Below, in pieces: positions 9,114 to 21,502 of a stretch of 64,000 bases of DNA (the stretch's first letter is position 1; the number at the start of each line of letters is the position of its first letter). The stretch is from Echria macrotheca (lineage: Eukaryota; Ascomycota; Sordariomycetes; Sordariales; Schizotheciaceae): positions 3,224,001 through 3,288,000 of the forward strand of contig MU839828.1 in the NCBI GenBank assembly GCA_030411725.1. Direction: 5' to 3'. A model generated the notes under the pieces. It was not told the origin of the DNA and did not search any database. It was given only the letters and a program-made list of their open reading frames with translations. The position numbers and the translations under genes were made by a program.

Positions 9114-10389
9114 GGATAATATACGACGTTGTGGGGGCGGAATGGACTGTGAGAAATGGATCTATGGTCCGAGATGATGGAAGATCTAAGAATGGGAAGG
9201 GAAAGGAGTCTTTGTGTACGGTGGAAAGGTTTCCACAACTTGGAGGTTATTATTTGTCTCTCCCTCCCTCCTCGGTCGTCTCTCTGGTAGAAAGCTCAGA
9301 GAATGTATCTAGTGCCACATATTGGAGTTTCGCTTTCTTCTCGTCGCTGGTTTTGAGTGACGTCCTGACCACGGCGCGCAGCGTAACTGAGTGCGAGAAA
9401 GCACCCCGAGCGCTCAGAAATAAGTCTACTGTGAGTGTCTCAGAGAAAGACGGCTTGTACGCTGTGGGGGTGCCGAGACGAGGGTTCAGAAAACGCCAGA
9501 ATTCCGTTCCGGCCGAAGGCAGCGAGATAAACAGATACAAAGCCCAAGGAAGCCGTTGAGGCGTCGTTGCGTGCTTGTATATATCTGACTAATAAATTCC
9601 AGAAGAAAACCTTCTCCCCATCCACGGACAGAGATAGGGCCTACGCCTACGAAATGCTTGTTACGCTGCTTCTTAGAAAGTCGCCATGTGCTCGTCCTAG
9701 GTTATACACAGAGTAGACAGAGCACTCTATACCAGTAATATTTCCATCATACCCCCTTGAGCTGGCACGGCTGGCAATGCGCTCCTGCAGCATATGACGG
9801 AATCTAACTGAACATACCTAGCTATATTTCACACCATACCCATTCCAGCTGCTTTCCCTTGAGTGACAACCCCTATCTTGCCTAAGCAACCCACGAGCTG
9901 ATCAGCAACCTCACCCACGGTCCTCCCACAGACATCCTGATTAATAGATTGCAACGATTTTCATTGGTCCTGACTACCAATAAATATCAAGGCTCATACA
10001 CAGCCGCAATAGATGAGGCAGACGTACCTAGATGATAGTGTCTTTTATGAAACTGTGAGCCCGACTGCCTAACTGACCCCTTGGACGACACAAAGTTGGA
10101 TCCTGTATGAAAAACAAAAGGAAGTCTCAGGAATCTACAACGACAGTAAAGAGCTAGAATAGGACATAGGTGACTTGTTTGCCAACAGATGAACGACGCA
10201 TTCAGAGCGGAAACATGTCTCGAAGACATCAGACATGTCCGTGACTTGGAGTATCCGGCTTTGTTGGAGAGGAGCCTCAGGACAATTATGATGTGAGTCT
10301 GTTAGCTGAGCCCGAGCCCGGGATGCGACACCATTTCAGTCAAAGCTGACTGGTATGGCCGTTGGATTGCGCAGCACAGCACTACAAAT

Positions 10390-11265
10390 ACAGTAACAAC
10401 CATTACAAGTACCTTGTCCACATCTAACTGGATTAAGCAAGACTTTCCCTGTAACCTCCTTCGTCGCCCTTCCTCTTCCGCCCTCACCCTCCCCCCTCTC
10501 CCGCCGGCAGCAGCATGCATCCCAAGCAGCATATGAACATAAACACAGCAATAGTACTTACAAACACGTTGTCCACATCCAACTAATTAAAATCGTTATT
10601 CTTGCAAAGTTTGACCGCCGGCAACGCCATATTTTGCTAGAGAAATCCCCATTAAGCAAGACTTTCCCTGTATCCTCCTTCCTCGCCCTTTTGCCCTCCC
10701 AACTTCGGTTTCCGCTTCACCCTCCTTCCTCGCGCTTCCTCTCCCAACCTCGTTCAAACCGCCCCCTCCCCCCTCCCCGGCGGCAGCATATATCCCAGGC
10801 AGCACAGCGCAGCACCACAAGCACAGCAACAGCACTTGCAAACCACACTTCCCACGTCCAACCCGATTAAGCAAGACTTTCCCTGTACCCTCCTTCCCCG
10901 CCCTTCCTCTTCCGCCCTCAACCCTTCCGCCTCCCGCCTCCCCCCTCCCCGGGCGCCAGCATACATCTCCGGCAGCGCAACATAGCACCATGAACACAGC
11001 AACAGCTCTTACAACACATCTAACTCGATTAAGCAAGACTTTCCCTGTATCCTTCCTCCTTCCTCGCCCTTTTGCCCCCCGTACTTCCTCTTCCGCCCTA
11101 CCCTCCTTCCTCGTCCTTCCTCTCCCACCTTCATTCAAACCCTCCCCTCCCCCCTCCCCGGCGGCAGCATCCACCCCCAAAAGCACAGTACCATAAGCCC
11201 AATTACAGCACTTGCAAAGTATACTTGCCATATCCAGCCCGACTAAGCAAGACTTTCCCTGTAGC
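10390..11265. repeat. ~215-bp degenerate tandem repeat
   Basis: The block ATTAAGCAAGACTTTCCCTG occurs at 10432, 10651, 10866, 11028 and, with one change, 11242, i.e. at intervals of 219, 215, 162 and 214 bp. Each unit also has a pyrimidine-rich section (CCTCCTTCCTCGCCCTT), a CCCCTCCCC(G)GCGGCAGCAT core and a CAGCAACAGCACTTGCAAA-like stretch. The fourth unit is shortened by about 50 bp. Units differ by many substitutions, so the array is old. Confidence 0.88.
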
Positions 11266-11451
11266 CTCCCCGTCCGGGCGGTTGGGCGCGGCGACCCTGC
11301 CACCGGGACGAACGAGCTACCCACCAAAACACAAACAAGGTCACGGATGAAACTGGTTGCCACCCAGAACAAGCAGGCCTCAATACACCAGCCGGCGGGG
11401 CAGCCACCCACTAATACCGAACCATGCCCTATCATCTGCCTCCCCCTCCCC

Positions 11452-11511
11452 CGGGGGAGGGGGGAAAGGGGGAGGGGAAAGGGGAAGGGGGAAGGGGGAA
11501 GGGGGAAAAGG
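11452..11511 (+). repeat. G-tract block with quadruplex potential
   Basis: At least eight runs of four or five G separated by one to three A, directly after a C-tract that forms a short palindrome with the first G run. The pattern satisfies G4 rules several times over on the plus strand. Confidence 0.8.
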
Positions 11512-12499
11512 TAAAACAAAACCATCAATGTGCCTATTCCCCCAAATCCAACGGAGTATATGTTATGGTAAAACGACGAGCATATCGCTGAAACTAATAA
11601 CGACAAAATCGAAGCTATTGAGATGGAGTTGGAGAAAACCGGGTTTTATTTACAGGACAGGGAATCAAACTACAGAGAAAAGGAAATCTTTACCATCGCT
11701 CCCGACAATAACTCAGAGAGTTAAAATACTATAACTAGGTAGAGAGAATACGCGGTTCTGGCTGAAGTTTCGTCCGATGGACCATTGGACAGGGGCGTTA
11801 CTATCCTAAACAACAGTGAAACTGAAATGAAATTCAAACTTCGACAAGCAAACTAAGAAGTGAGCAAGCAAGGATGGAATACGATATACCACTCTATTAC
11901 AAATTAACAAGCATAATCTTAACTATCACAGAAATGGGCTTTATTTGCAGAAAGGAAAGGTAAAAACAGAAAACCTAGGCTAGCTGGAGGTGGAGGTAGA
12001 GGTGGAGGGACGCAAAGGCATCGGACGGCGAGGCACCTAGGTAAAAACCTCGCCCACTGGGACCGGAGGATATTGGGTGGGCAGACTCCGGTGACGGTGA
12101 AAGGTCAGTTGGAACATATCCTGCCGCCGGCGAGGAGGATGCAGTGCCATACTGCGGTGCCGGCGGTGATATGGTCCGAGACGAGGGAAATGAGTAGGGA
12201 CGGCCGATGAGGGATTGAACTTCTTTCAAGCCCGAGGCTGAAACGGTGGAGCGGAAACTGGAAAACTGCAATCACTCAACCAAACAACACGCAAGATAAT
12301 ACTCATGTCATAAGCTACCAAGCAAACACACCATGTCCTGAAACTCCGCGAATATGTCAAACCAAAGGGAGCCCTGTCCGGATCCGTACAACATAAAGAT
12401 TGACATGCTACACTCTCCTCATAAGGATATCAACTACCAGCGACCTTCCTAAGCCCCCGATGTGTATTACCACCGCATGATCCTCCCATTAGCTTGCAC

Positions 12500-14871
12500 T
12501 CAGCGGGCAACAACCTCATAATAGTCCCCCGGCGCACTGGGCGCACTCGGACCATCACCCCCTTGACCCGACCCCGGAGGGACGTATGCCTTGTATTGCG
12601 GCGCCCTCGGGTCGTTGGACAGCCGGCTCGGTAGTGTCTGCCGCGCATCATACGCTGCCCCGCTGGGTTGTAGCGGAGGTGGCGACATTTGTCCACCAGG
12701 TCGGATGGGCTGTGCGCCGTGCGGAGGCATTGGCGCCTGGCCCATGGGAGCAGCCGGTGCCTCGCCGTATCCATCATAGCCTCCGTACGACGGCTGAGAA
12801 GGTTGTGGCGGCGAGGGATTATGGTACGGTTGGTAAGGGGCATAAGGTGTGATCCTTGAGCTCGGACCAGACTCCGGCGCACCCGGGGCCGATGCACCCG
12901 GGACGGCCGGGGGAGCGAAAGACGGAGCGCTGGGGGGACGACCAGCGTTGGGGCTCGCGGCGGTATACGGGTCCTCGGGGGGAGGGTACGAATAGGGAGC
13001 CGGGTTGTGTGACGCAACTGGCGAGTCATACGCTGACGTCGACAGCTCCTGCGGACCACCGCCGTACGTACTCTGGGGACGTGCTCCGGCCGGAGGGGCC
13101 TGGTATGGCGCGTACTGTGTGGGCTGTTGCGGAGCGCCACCGGTTTGCAGGGGTGTTGGCTGTTTTCCAGCCGAGGGCAGACGCTGCTCCGGAGGAGGAC
13201 GCTGCGCATACTGCTGTGGTTGTTGTGGAGGCGCTTGCTGGTTAGGCTGGGCTGGCGGCTGGTTCGGCTGAGAAGGTACCTCGGCACCTGCAACATAGAA
13301 CGGAGCAGGAGCACCAGGGGCACCAGGTCTTTGGAAGTTGGGAGATGGGGACGATGGAGGATATTGCGTCTCTACAGTATCTACATCAGCTATCATACTC
13401 AACTGCCTAGTTCACCAAACTCCGTACCTTGGGCAGGTGCCGGCGTGTAGAAGCGCTGCGGGTCTTGCGGCGGCGGCGCACCATATCCCTGTCCAGGGCC
13501 CGGATAACCCTGTGGAATCTGGGGCCGTGCGGCGTACTGGTGGTAAGAAGGCCCGGGAGGATGGGACATGGACGACTCCAGAAGAGCCTCGTAGTCTCTC
13601 CTCGCCTTGATGAACTTCTCGTTGAGCTGTGTGAAGTCGTCTGTGGACAGTTAGCACACAGAACCTGCACTTGTTACGAGCAACATACCCTTCTTCTGCG
13701 AGTACTTCTCGATAAGCTTGATCAGCTTTGGCCGGATAGCCAATGTCTGGTGGTAGAGCTTCGAGATCTCCTCGTTGTCCTCCTCCCTCGGCGCCGTGTT
13801 GCTGGTGCTCAAGAGCGTCAACAGCTTCTCGACGTTCTTAATCTCGGCAAACACCTCGGCCTCCATTTGCGCCTCGCGCTGCAGTTCGTCGGGGGTGGGA
13901 TCCGTGAGCTTCTCGACATAGTTGAGTGGGAAAATGCCCGTCTTCCCCTTGAGCGAGCCACGCCACCAGTCCTTGAAGACGCTCTCGAGAACCGCGATGA
14001 CGTCGCCCTTCTTGAACTCCAGCTCGCCCGGCTCCGACGGGACGAAGTCGAATAGCGCTCGGACCCGGGAGACGGTAGCGGCCGTCGTTCCGGTCGGGGC
14101 TGGCTGCATGGGCGCCGCCTGGCTTGTGGATCCCTGTGCCGGTCCGCCGACGCTACCTTGCCGACCCCCGCCAGATGGTCCGGCGCCGCTCGACACAGGC
14201 TTCTTCTTCCGTTCCTCTTCCTGGAGACTCAGTTTCAGCGCCATCTGCAACTCCTCCTCCTCTTTCTGCCTGTCCAGTTGCGTAAGGCTGTTCTTCTGTG
14301 GCGCGCTTGGGGGCTGCAGCGTCGGGTTCGACTGCTTGAGGCGGTAATAGGCATCGTACATGACGCCCAGATCCGAATCCGACTTAAACATGTCGGACCA
14401 TTCCTTCATTCGCTCCAGGATCTTGGCCTTGACTTGGGTGTGTGTGTTGCGGTCGTTGGCAAGCTTAAGAAGCGCATCGGTAAAGGCTCGGCTCGCGAGC
14501 TCGCGGTGCATCGCCTTGCCACAGTTTTGGGAGAGCGCATTGGCAACCTACAACCGAAATGGTCAGTTTGACTCGAGATCCATCCTCGGGAGGGCACACC
14601 GACCTCGAGGGTATACAGTTGCACGTTGGCGTTGCGGTGGGCGAGACGTTTGATCATGCTCTGGACAGCTTCCTTGGCACCGTTCTGGTCGCTCAGCACC
14701 CGGTCGCAAACCTCCATGATCTTCCCCCAGTCCTCCGACGTGAGGTTCTCATCGGTAGCCTTGTCTGCGATAGTGCTTGCGTTAGTAATGTTGTGAAAGC
14801 TTGACCGAGGGGGCTCTCAAGGACGTACTGATGGCCTCATCGTAAGGCCCCGCCGCCGCTGCTCGGAACAT
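12500..14871 (-). CDS. hse1: Hse1, ESCRT-0 subunit (STAM homologue)
   Basis: Five exons on the minus strand: 14871-14829, 14764-14604, 14547-13689, 13640-13428 and 13371-12500; introns 64, 56, 48 and 56 bp; 715 residues with the frame preserved across every junction. Domains in order: VHS (about 10-150, with NANVQLYTLEVANALSQNCG), ubiquitin-interacting motif (about 162-182, EEEELQMALKLSLQEE), SH3 (about 230-283, ALFDFVPSEPGELEFKKGD ... DWWRG), GAT-type coiled region (about 290-365) and a long Pro/Gln/Tyr-rich tail. Hse1 with Vps27 binds ubiquitinated cargo at endosomes and starts sorting into multivesicular bodies. Start chosen because MFRAAAAGPYDEAINKATDE matches the family's N-terminus. Longer low-complexity tail than in yeast, as usual for filamentous fungi. 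Confidence 0.95.
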
Positions 14872-15998
14872 GGCGAGGGTTGGGTTGCGTCAGGGACGCC
14901 GATGATAAGATATTCGATAGCGGTCCGTAAATCAGTCAGGGCACTGGATGTTCCTAGGGTTCGTGGCCGCGACGATGGTTGCAAGTGTGGCTTTGTGTCG
15001 GGCCGGAGCGTGGGTAAATGTTTCCCTCAGGCTAGGTAGTTGAGCTCGTTCTCGGCTCCGTGGTTTCCGCTTCGAGGAGACGAAACAAAAAGATGTCGCG
15101 GGCTACGATACGGCCAAGTTCAGGTCCCGTCGAAAACACCTCGGGACTTAAAACTGAAGGGCAGCTGGTATTCGGGCGAAGCTGCGATCGCGGGGAGCAA
15201 GGCAGTGGAAGATGATGGTGCAAAGGAGCTGAGAGTGGGCGGTGCAGCAAAGCCGCGTGGTGGTTGGCCAAGCCTAGGCACACCCTATGACGGAGGCCCC
15301 GCATCGGCCTTGTCTAACCCTGGATCAACCCTCGCTCGGCTGGACTCATTACGCAGCCATTTTCAACAATTCCCGCCTCTCATTGCGTATGCTGCTTGCG
15401 CAGCCACCGTGGCCCATCTACGACTCCAAATTCGTCTTCGCAGACAGCCTCGCGGAGAGAGCAGCCACACTTTTTCGAACTGTCATCCAGTATACTTGGA
15501 GAATCAAAATTCAGATCAGTCTCCAGCTCTCGCTGGATACAACCCGCCACGATAAATGAAGCTCAAAAGCTATGACCCCATGCCAAGAACTGGCAAAGGA
15601 GACACAACCCCGTGATATTTGCAAAAAAGCCATGAAAGTTACCAAGTACTGTTCAATACAAGTGATAAATACTGTTCACCTGCTATGTCAGCAAGTGCTG
15701 TTGGCTACGTCTCCGTAGTCTTCCATATGAGATGCGCGCTATGGTCAATCTACCCATTCCCAATGTCCTGAGCGCCTCGCCGCGCGCCTATACACACATA
15801 GACCAAACACAGAAACCGCTGATGACCTCGCTGAACACCATTCCCCTTCCCAACCCATCATACCCCAAGTATGGAACCCGCAGGCCAGACCGTGTGAATC
15901 CCAGATCCACACATCAGGACTTTCCGCTTTGACTCCCAATTCCCCATATGCAACGCCGGCAAAAGGAGATATTGTAAACAGCACAACCATGTCTTTCA
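14872..15998. other. Intergenic between hse1 and atg13
   Basis: No gene supported. It contains the hse1 upstream region and the presumed atg13 3' region (both genes are on the minus strand). Two plus-strand frames of 170 and 90 codons have no recognisable features. Confidence 0.5.
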
Positions 15999-18909
15999 TC
16001 ACCACCCACGTCTCGAAAGACCCCTCGGCTCAAACGTGCCCCTATCCGAACCAGCGGCACTTCCACCAGCGCTGCCCCCACCCCGGCCCTCTTCGATACT
16101 TCTCCTAGATGGCCTCTCCAGCTCGGACATAGCGAAAAGGAGCGGCTCGTCATCAGCACCCTCCTCGCCGCTCCCCCCTGGCCGACCCGGCATGCCTGCA
16201 AACCGACCCCCCGAGAACGAGCCGCGACTACTGTGCGGAGGCGTAGGCCGGTTCCTACCGACATAGCGTGCTCCACGATATGGCGCTCCAGATATGAGGC
16301 TGGGTGATGCCGAGGTGGAATCTTTCTCGTCTCGCTCGACAGACTCGGATCCCAGGCCAGATGATCGAATGTCCGCCGCTGGTTGGAGGCCCAATGACCC
16401 GTCCGAGTTGGCCTCGGAGTTTCGCTGGAACGCAAGGAGGGTGCTTAGCGTCGGTGCGTCTCGGTCATCGGCTCCCAGGCTGATACTGCGTTGTGCCATG
16501 TCCGAGTCATCCTCGGCTGCCGACCGACGTTGCTGCGCGACCGAACTCGCTCGTCTGTTGGTGTCGGCCGTGTGCAGTAGCCTCGGCGACAGTGGGATAT
16601 CGATAGCTGTGGCGCCCCCTTGGCTGACTGGGGCCTCATCTTCTCCTTCCTCTTCTGTCGCCAGGATGGTGGGGTTTCTTGCCTGTCGATGGGGAGGCTG
16701 ATATTCAATGATCGAGTTCTCACTCAGACGGGAGGGGATGGCGGGCGTGTGAGGTGTATGTGGTGACAGGGGCTTTCCCGGCGACGATGACGCTGATATC
16801 GACGTGGGATTAACCATCGCCGGCACATTAGCCAGCTGTCGACTTGAAGCGCTCGAGGACCGGTGCAGATGAACAGACGAAGCCATCGAATCCGTAAGAG
16901 CGTTGTTGCTGTCCTTCATCAGTTGGAACTTCGAGAGTTGAGCAGCTGTCCTCCGAGAAGCCGACGATTCTCCTTTCTTATTGGGTTCAAAGCTCTGCAG
17001 CGTTTTCCGACCATCTAGCATCCTAAGAAATTCCGAGATGTTGTCGTCATCCGTTGCAAATGAACCAGAGCTTGCTGCTCCTCCCGCTTCGGCGAGCAGC
17101 CCTGATCCAGGCTGGGCCGAGGACGACAAGCTCTGCTTCCCGCTACTCCCCTGGTCATCATCGGCTTTGCTCTGTCCACCAAATGATGGGCGTCCCCTGC
17201 GATGCGTGAAACTGCTGCTGTAACGGCTTGTCGGCTTTGGGGAGCCCGTCGTTTGGGGCACATCCTGGGGAGCCGTAACCGGGCCGCCACGCAACGACGA
17301 CGCCATACCGGCTGTGAGGGAAGATCTCGTCCCAGGTCGATTCGCGGCACCGCTGAGGCCTGACGGACGCGTGTAAGACTGCGGGGATGAGGGTACCTCG
17401 CCGTCGGGCAATCTTGGGGAACCGGAGAGCGACCCTGCCTTGAAGGGCTGAAACGACACAGATGGCCGTCTGCCTGACCCGTCTGCGTTCCGCATCCCCG
17501 GCCGTCCTCCGGCTCCCCGGATCGGAAGAGAATGGGGTGGTTCGGACCGCTCGACGCTCGCAGCTACTGACCCTACCGGCGACTCGGTGTCGGATCCAAT
17601 GGGCCGCACCGCCTTGAGGGCGGTCATAGGGCTGGTTCCTAGCGCCCCTGCACCGTGAAACGTGGATAGACTCCCATATGTTTGCTGTGGCTCCTGTGGC
17701 CCCCGAGTGTGGCGTTGCGACGGTAGCGAGCCCGGCTCGGCGTACGAGTCCGACCGCATGTGTTCCCGTCGTTGGGTTATCGACGGCTTGAAAAAGTTCT
17801 CGTCCACGCCCATGAATCTCGAGCTCAGGAGCGACTCTGAATCATCCACCCTGAAGCTGCACTCATTTCGGTACGTGACCGAGGCATAAAAGCGACCCAC
17901 GGGCACCTCGAGATCTCCAAAAACGTAATCGGTTATGACATCCCTCTCATATAATGGCTGCCGGAGCCCATCACCACCGGCCGGTTCAGCCTCTGCCTTG
18001 AGCACACGGCACTTTACTTGTAGCGCTGGATGGATCCCCTTGGCGAGAGTCTGCTGCGAGTACTTCCAGCATGGCATGATACGAGTGGCGAGGAATAGCG
18101 AACGGAAGAAGACGATACTCTTCTTATACGTAGTGGGCAGGCTTGGCCCGAATTCCTGCGTAGTGGGTGTTGGGAGGCACTTGAGCTCGATCCGCCATCT
18201 CTCCAGCACTACTTCGGTATTTCGAGACCGCTGTTGCCGGGCGGCCCGAATATCGTCGCTGGATGAATCCGAGTTGAGCGCCTCCAATACGTCCCACCTC
18301 TTACCATATTCATCTACCACTACCAGACTCTGGCTACTCGATAATCCGGATGCGTCCAAGTATGTTTCGATAATCATGGGCGGTGGCTGGTTCTCGAAGC
18401 TGCCCGAGCTCTTGTACGTGCGCAATTCGTCGCGGAACTCTTCGAACTCGTCCGTCTCGATTTGAAACTGTGGGAAGGGGGTCAGTAGAGCCCCAGCTAT
18501 TCTTATGCATCTCTCTCGGCCGGCTTACCCATTTGTTTGTCTTCTTTCCGTCTCGCGTGAGCTGAAGCCTAGACTGGAGGATCAACTGCGCTGCTTTGAC
18601 ATAGAAATTCTGCCAGCAATTCTGTCAGCCGCGGATCTCGATGCCAAACATCGGGGGGCGTTCGGCGCCTGTCCCACGCACCTGAATAATCTGATCGAGC
18701 TTCTTTATCGAATCCTTGGTTGGCCCAGTGCTGCCTCCATCTCCGCTCTCCGGGCCGGCGGTGCCCTCCTGGCCGACGGCCTCGGATCCGGCGCGGGCAC
18801 GGCCAGTTGACCCCATCGCTTCCCTCGGGTTATTGGTGCGTGTGGGGTTGGTTTGAGGGGATGAGGCGGGCGACGACACCCTGGGCGGGTGTCGCGATTG
18901 TTGGTGCAT
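15999..18909 (-). CDS. atg13: Atg13, regulatory subunit of the Atg1 autophagy kinase
   Basis: Three exons: 18909-18682 (76 codons), 18609-18529 (27 codons), 18467-15999; introns 72 and 61 bp, all phase 0; 925 residues. After a Pro/Thr-rich N-terminus, KKLDQIIQ-NFYVKAAQLILQSRL opens the HORMA domain (about 68-310), which includes ETDEFEEFRDELRTYKSSGS, PPMIIETYLDAS and FFRSLFLATRIMPCWKYSQQ and ends with DYVFGDLEVPVGRFYASVTY. The remaining ~600 residues are Ser/Pro-rich and presumably disordered, carrying the Atg1- and Atg17-binding motifs and TORC1/PKA phosphosites in this family. The second exon is short but essential to the HORMA fold and would be missed by ORF calling. Acts at the pre-autophagosomal site. 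Confidence 0.95.
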
Positions 18910-21502
18910 TGTAGCAATTCAATGTGGTTTGGGCTGGACCTTTACATCGGCACCAAGGCACTTGTCGCACGATGGGTAACGTTATGGTCTATGATGTTTT
19001 CGGTATCAATGACGGGTTGAAACCAAGTGCCTGCGAGGCCGGTGCAATCGGCGTCAATTTAGTCGGCCGAGGAGCGGCGGTTGGCAACGTGAGGCGGGAT
19101 CGGCGATGTGAGAATATTGCGTCAGGTGGGCGGGTTTTGTCGAGGCCAGCAGACCGTTGCATCCATGATTCGGCGGCAGGAGCTCGACAAGGAAAACAAT
19201 GAGAATAAATTTTCGGAGGGACCCAGGGCGGCAACCAGGACCAAGGCAGACTTTGGAGGGGGAAGGCTCGTCTTGGGTCGGCGGCGGTGGTGACTCTGGG
19301 GCCGGGGGTTGAGGGTCGATGAGAGCTGCTGCTGCCACTCAATTCGGTTGGCGGTGACGGAGTGACAGACCCCAAGGTCGCCCAAGGCAGACGAGCAATC
19401 GCAACGTCCCGGAAGGCTCTAGGGTAGGTACTCGGCACGCTAGTCCAGGCGGCTCATCGGAGGCCAATGCGTGGCTGCGCGCATGCATGCACTGTGCTGC
19501 GTTGTTACTCTGCCGCGCTGTTCAACCTCGATGGGAGCTTCGATGGCAACTTCCGTTGTTCACTTATCTGCCCGGGAATGAACCAAGGTGTGCGTTTCGA
19601 CAACAATGCCTTGGAGAAGCACAACAGCCAGGTGTTTCCAGCGATGTCGGAAGAAAGAGCGCCGGGTAGATGAAGGCAGGTCAGTGCCCAGCACTGTGCA
19701 GGATGAAGTTGGTAGGAGAAAGGGGCCGATCCAGGATTTCCCGCAGAGGCAAGCCGGCAAATGGAGACCGGTGGCAGCTGGCAGGTGGTGAAGTGTGGGG
19801 ACTGCCCACGGGGTCGATGGAGCGTCTGGACACTCCTCGTGATCGCCGAGTTATCTCTCGTCATCCAACTGTCCGAGATAGCGGTGCAGATTGGCGAGTC
19901 GCCCAAGATAAGGAGATTCACACACACTCACACACGGGGCTTCCACCATCGACTTGCGTCAGGATGAAGATATCTGCACAGCTGGCTTCAACAAGCTGAC
20001 GGACAGACGGATAGTTTCTGGTGCACAGTGTCGGATAACCAGCCCAAAGACCATTCTGCCTGGTGGTTACCCCTCACTTTCAGCGCTGGGAGCCTGGAAT
20101 TGAGATCCCCTGGAAGCAGGCACACAGCGCAAGCAGCGAGCAGCCAGATCTCATTCGACCAGATTTTGAGGACCAAGATCCAGGGTTTTCGGGATATCTG
20201 TGGAGCTGCAACTATGTACAATTAGCCTTGCTGTGCTGAACGGTTTCCTGCTTCCCCGCCACCGGTCAAGCTCGATATTATTTCCCTGATCAACAACAAG
20301 AGAAATGGAAAGAAAAGAGAAGGTACACCCACCAAGTACTTGGATTGGCCTGGATGAATCATCAAAAAGATAGGTAGGGGATTGTGACACACACACACCC
20401 AGCACGCGGATAGTACCGCCTCCCAGGTTTTTATTACCTAGGTAGTTAGTAGCGAAAGTGATGACGGACAGCGGAATCGCCGCCGCCTCGAGTCATCACC
20501 AACCCCCTCCCCGAACGGGAGCGCATGCCGGCCCGCTGCCTCAGACGCAGCACCGTGTGAAGCAGGACAAGCACAAACAGGCTGCCGGCAACCGCAAACG
20601 TCGGATAGAAGATCATTGGCCGGCCAAGCAAAAACAAAAGAATTATCTCACCCACAAACACAGGCTGTTGGATTTTGAGAGGCAGGCGACAAGTAATAAC
20701 AATGGGCGGACTCACACACAAGTCCCTTGCACGGGTAGTTGCAGCAGCAGCCAGCTGGGCTGACCCTGCTTGGTAAATAGCCGATGGATGAGGACGAAAA
20801 ACCAAAAAGTGATAAAACAACTTTGAAAGTGAGGCTGTCGAGGTGCATACAGCATACAGCAAGCATACAGCACAGCAGAAAAAAAGGACGAACTCGGTGG
20901 AAAGTATGAGAGAGAGACCCGATGTCCCGGGCTGCATACCTTGGCAACTTTGGGTCTGTACAGCTAACTCCAACGAAAACGGGACAGACGGGATACAATT
21001 GCCGAGCGACCTCATTAAAAAACAGGTCAAAATCCCGGGTGCCTGGGTTCTTTTGTTTTCCCTCCCTCTGCCGTTCGTGCATATTAATATCTGTAACCGA
21101 TCGGCTCGTTGCCGTCAGGCAGACCGACCGACAGCCTCATCCTACCCAATCCCATTGGTCAACAACGAACTGTCTTCTTCTCCTCACCACATGCCAACAA
21201 CACTTGCATTCAGCAGCAAACCACGGACACGGTTCCACGTGGATGACCGACAGGAAATCTCGGGAAAATGTTGATCGCCCCAAGTGTCGTTTCAACACAG
21301 GGCAACATTAGCTACCCGCAGGCAGGTCTGGGTCATCTTCCCGACATCCAAAAGCGTGGTCATGGTCGTTGGTCGTGGTCGTATTACAGCTCGCCACATG
21401 GGCGCCGCCACGACGAATGCTACAGATTACAGAGCCAGCATGTAGGAATGGCAACATATATACACAATCAACCTCGTGTATCCGTGAGGACCCGTGGCTC
21501 TA
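18910..21502. other. 2.6-kb intergenic region upstream of atg13
   Basis: No gene I can support. It begins with the atg13 upstream region and ends with the presumed 3' region of the BTB gene. A minus-strand frame at 20446-21030 has a hydrophobic stretch but no recognisable family and no clear splice partners. A short CA-dinucleotide run lies at 19919-19935. Confidence 0.5.

Larger units (their letters stand above)
9114..12499. other. 3.4-kb gene-poor region with repeats
   Basis: No convincing gene. Between 10390 and 11265 it holds a degenerate ~215-bp tandem repeat, at 11452-11511 a G-tract block, and at 11750-11960 AT-rich sequence. Long minus-strand open frames over the repeats come from their C-rich, stop-poor composition. 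A 98-codon minus-strand frame at 11975-12271 (Ser/Pro rich) lies just beyond the hse1 stop and cannot be supported as a gene. Confidence 0.6.

Noticed and set aside
10390..11265. CRISPR-like regular repeats
   Set aside because: Unit of about 215 bp, core without spacers of uniform length, and a fungal chromosome; it is a tandem satellite.
10596..11606. 336-codon minus-strand frame
   Set aside because: It runs over the 215-bp repeat and G block; Gly/Arg/Glu-rich translation arises from stop-poor pyrimidine-rich repeats.
11975..12271. 98-codon Ser/Pro-rich minus-strand frame beyond the hse1 stop
   Set aside because: hse1 ends cleanly at 12500 with a family-like tail; no splice link or motif supports an extra gene.
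20446..21030. 194-codon minus-strand frame with a hydrophobic segment
   Set aside because: The end looks membrane-like, but there is no family resemblance, no good start context and no consistent splice partners.
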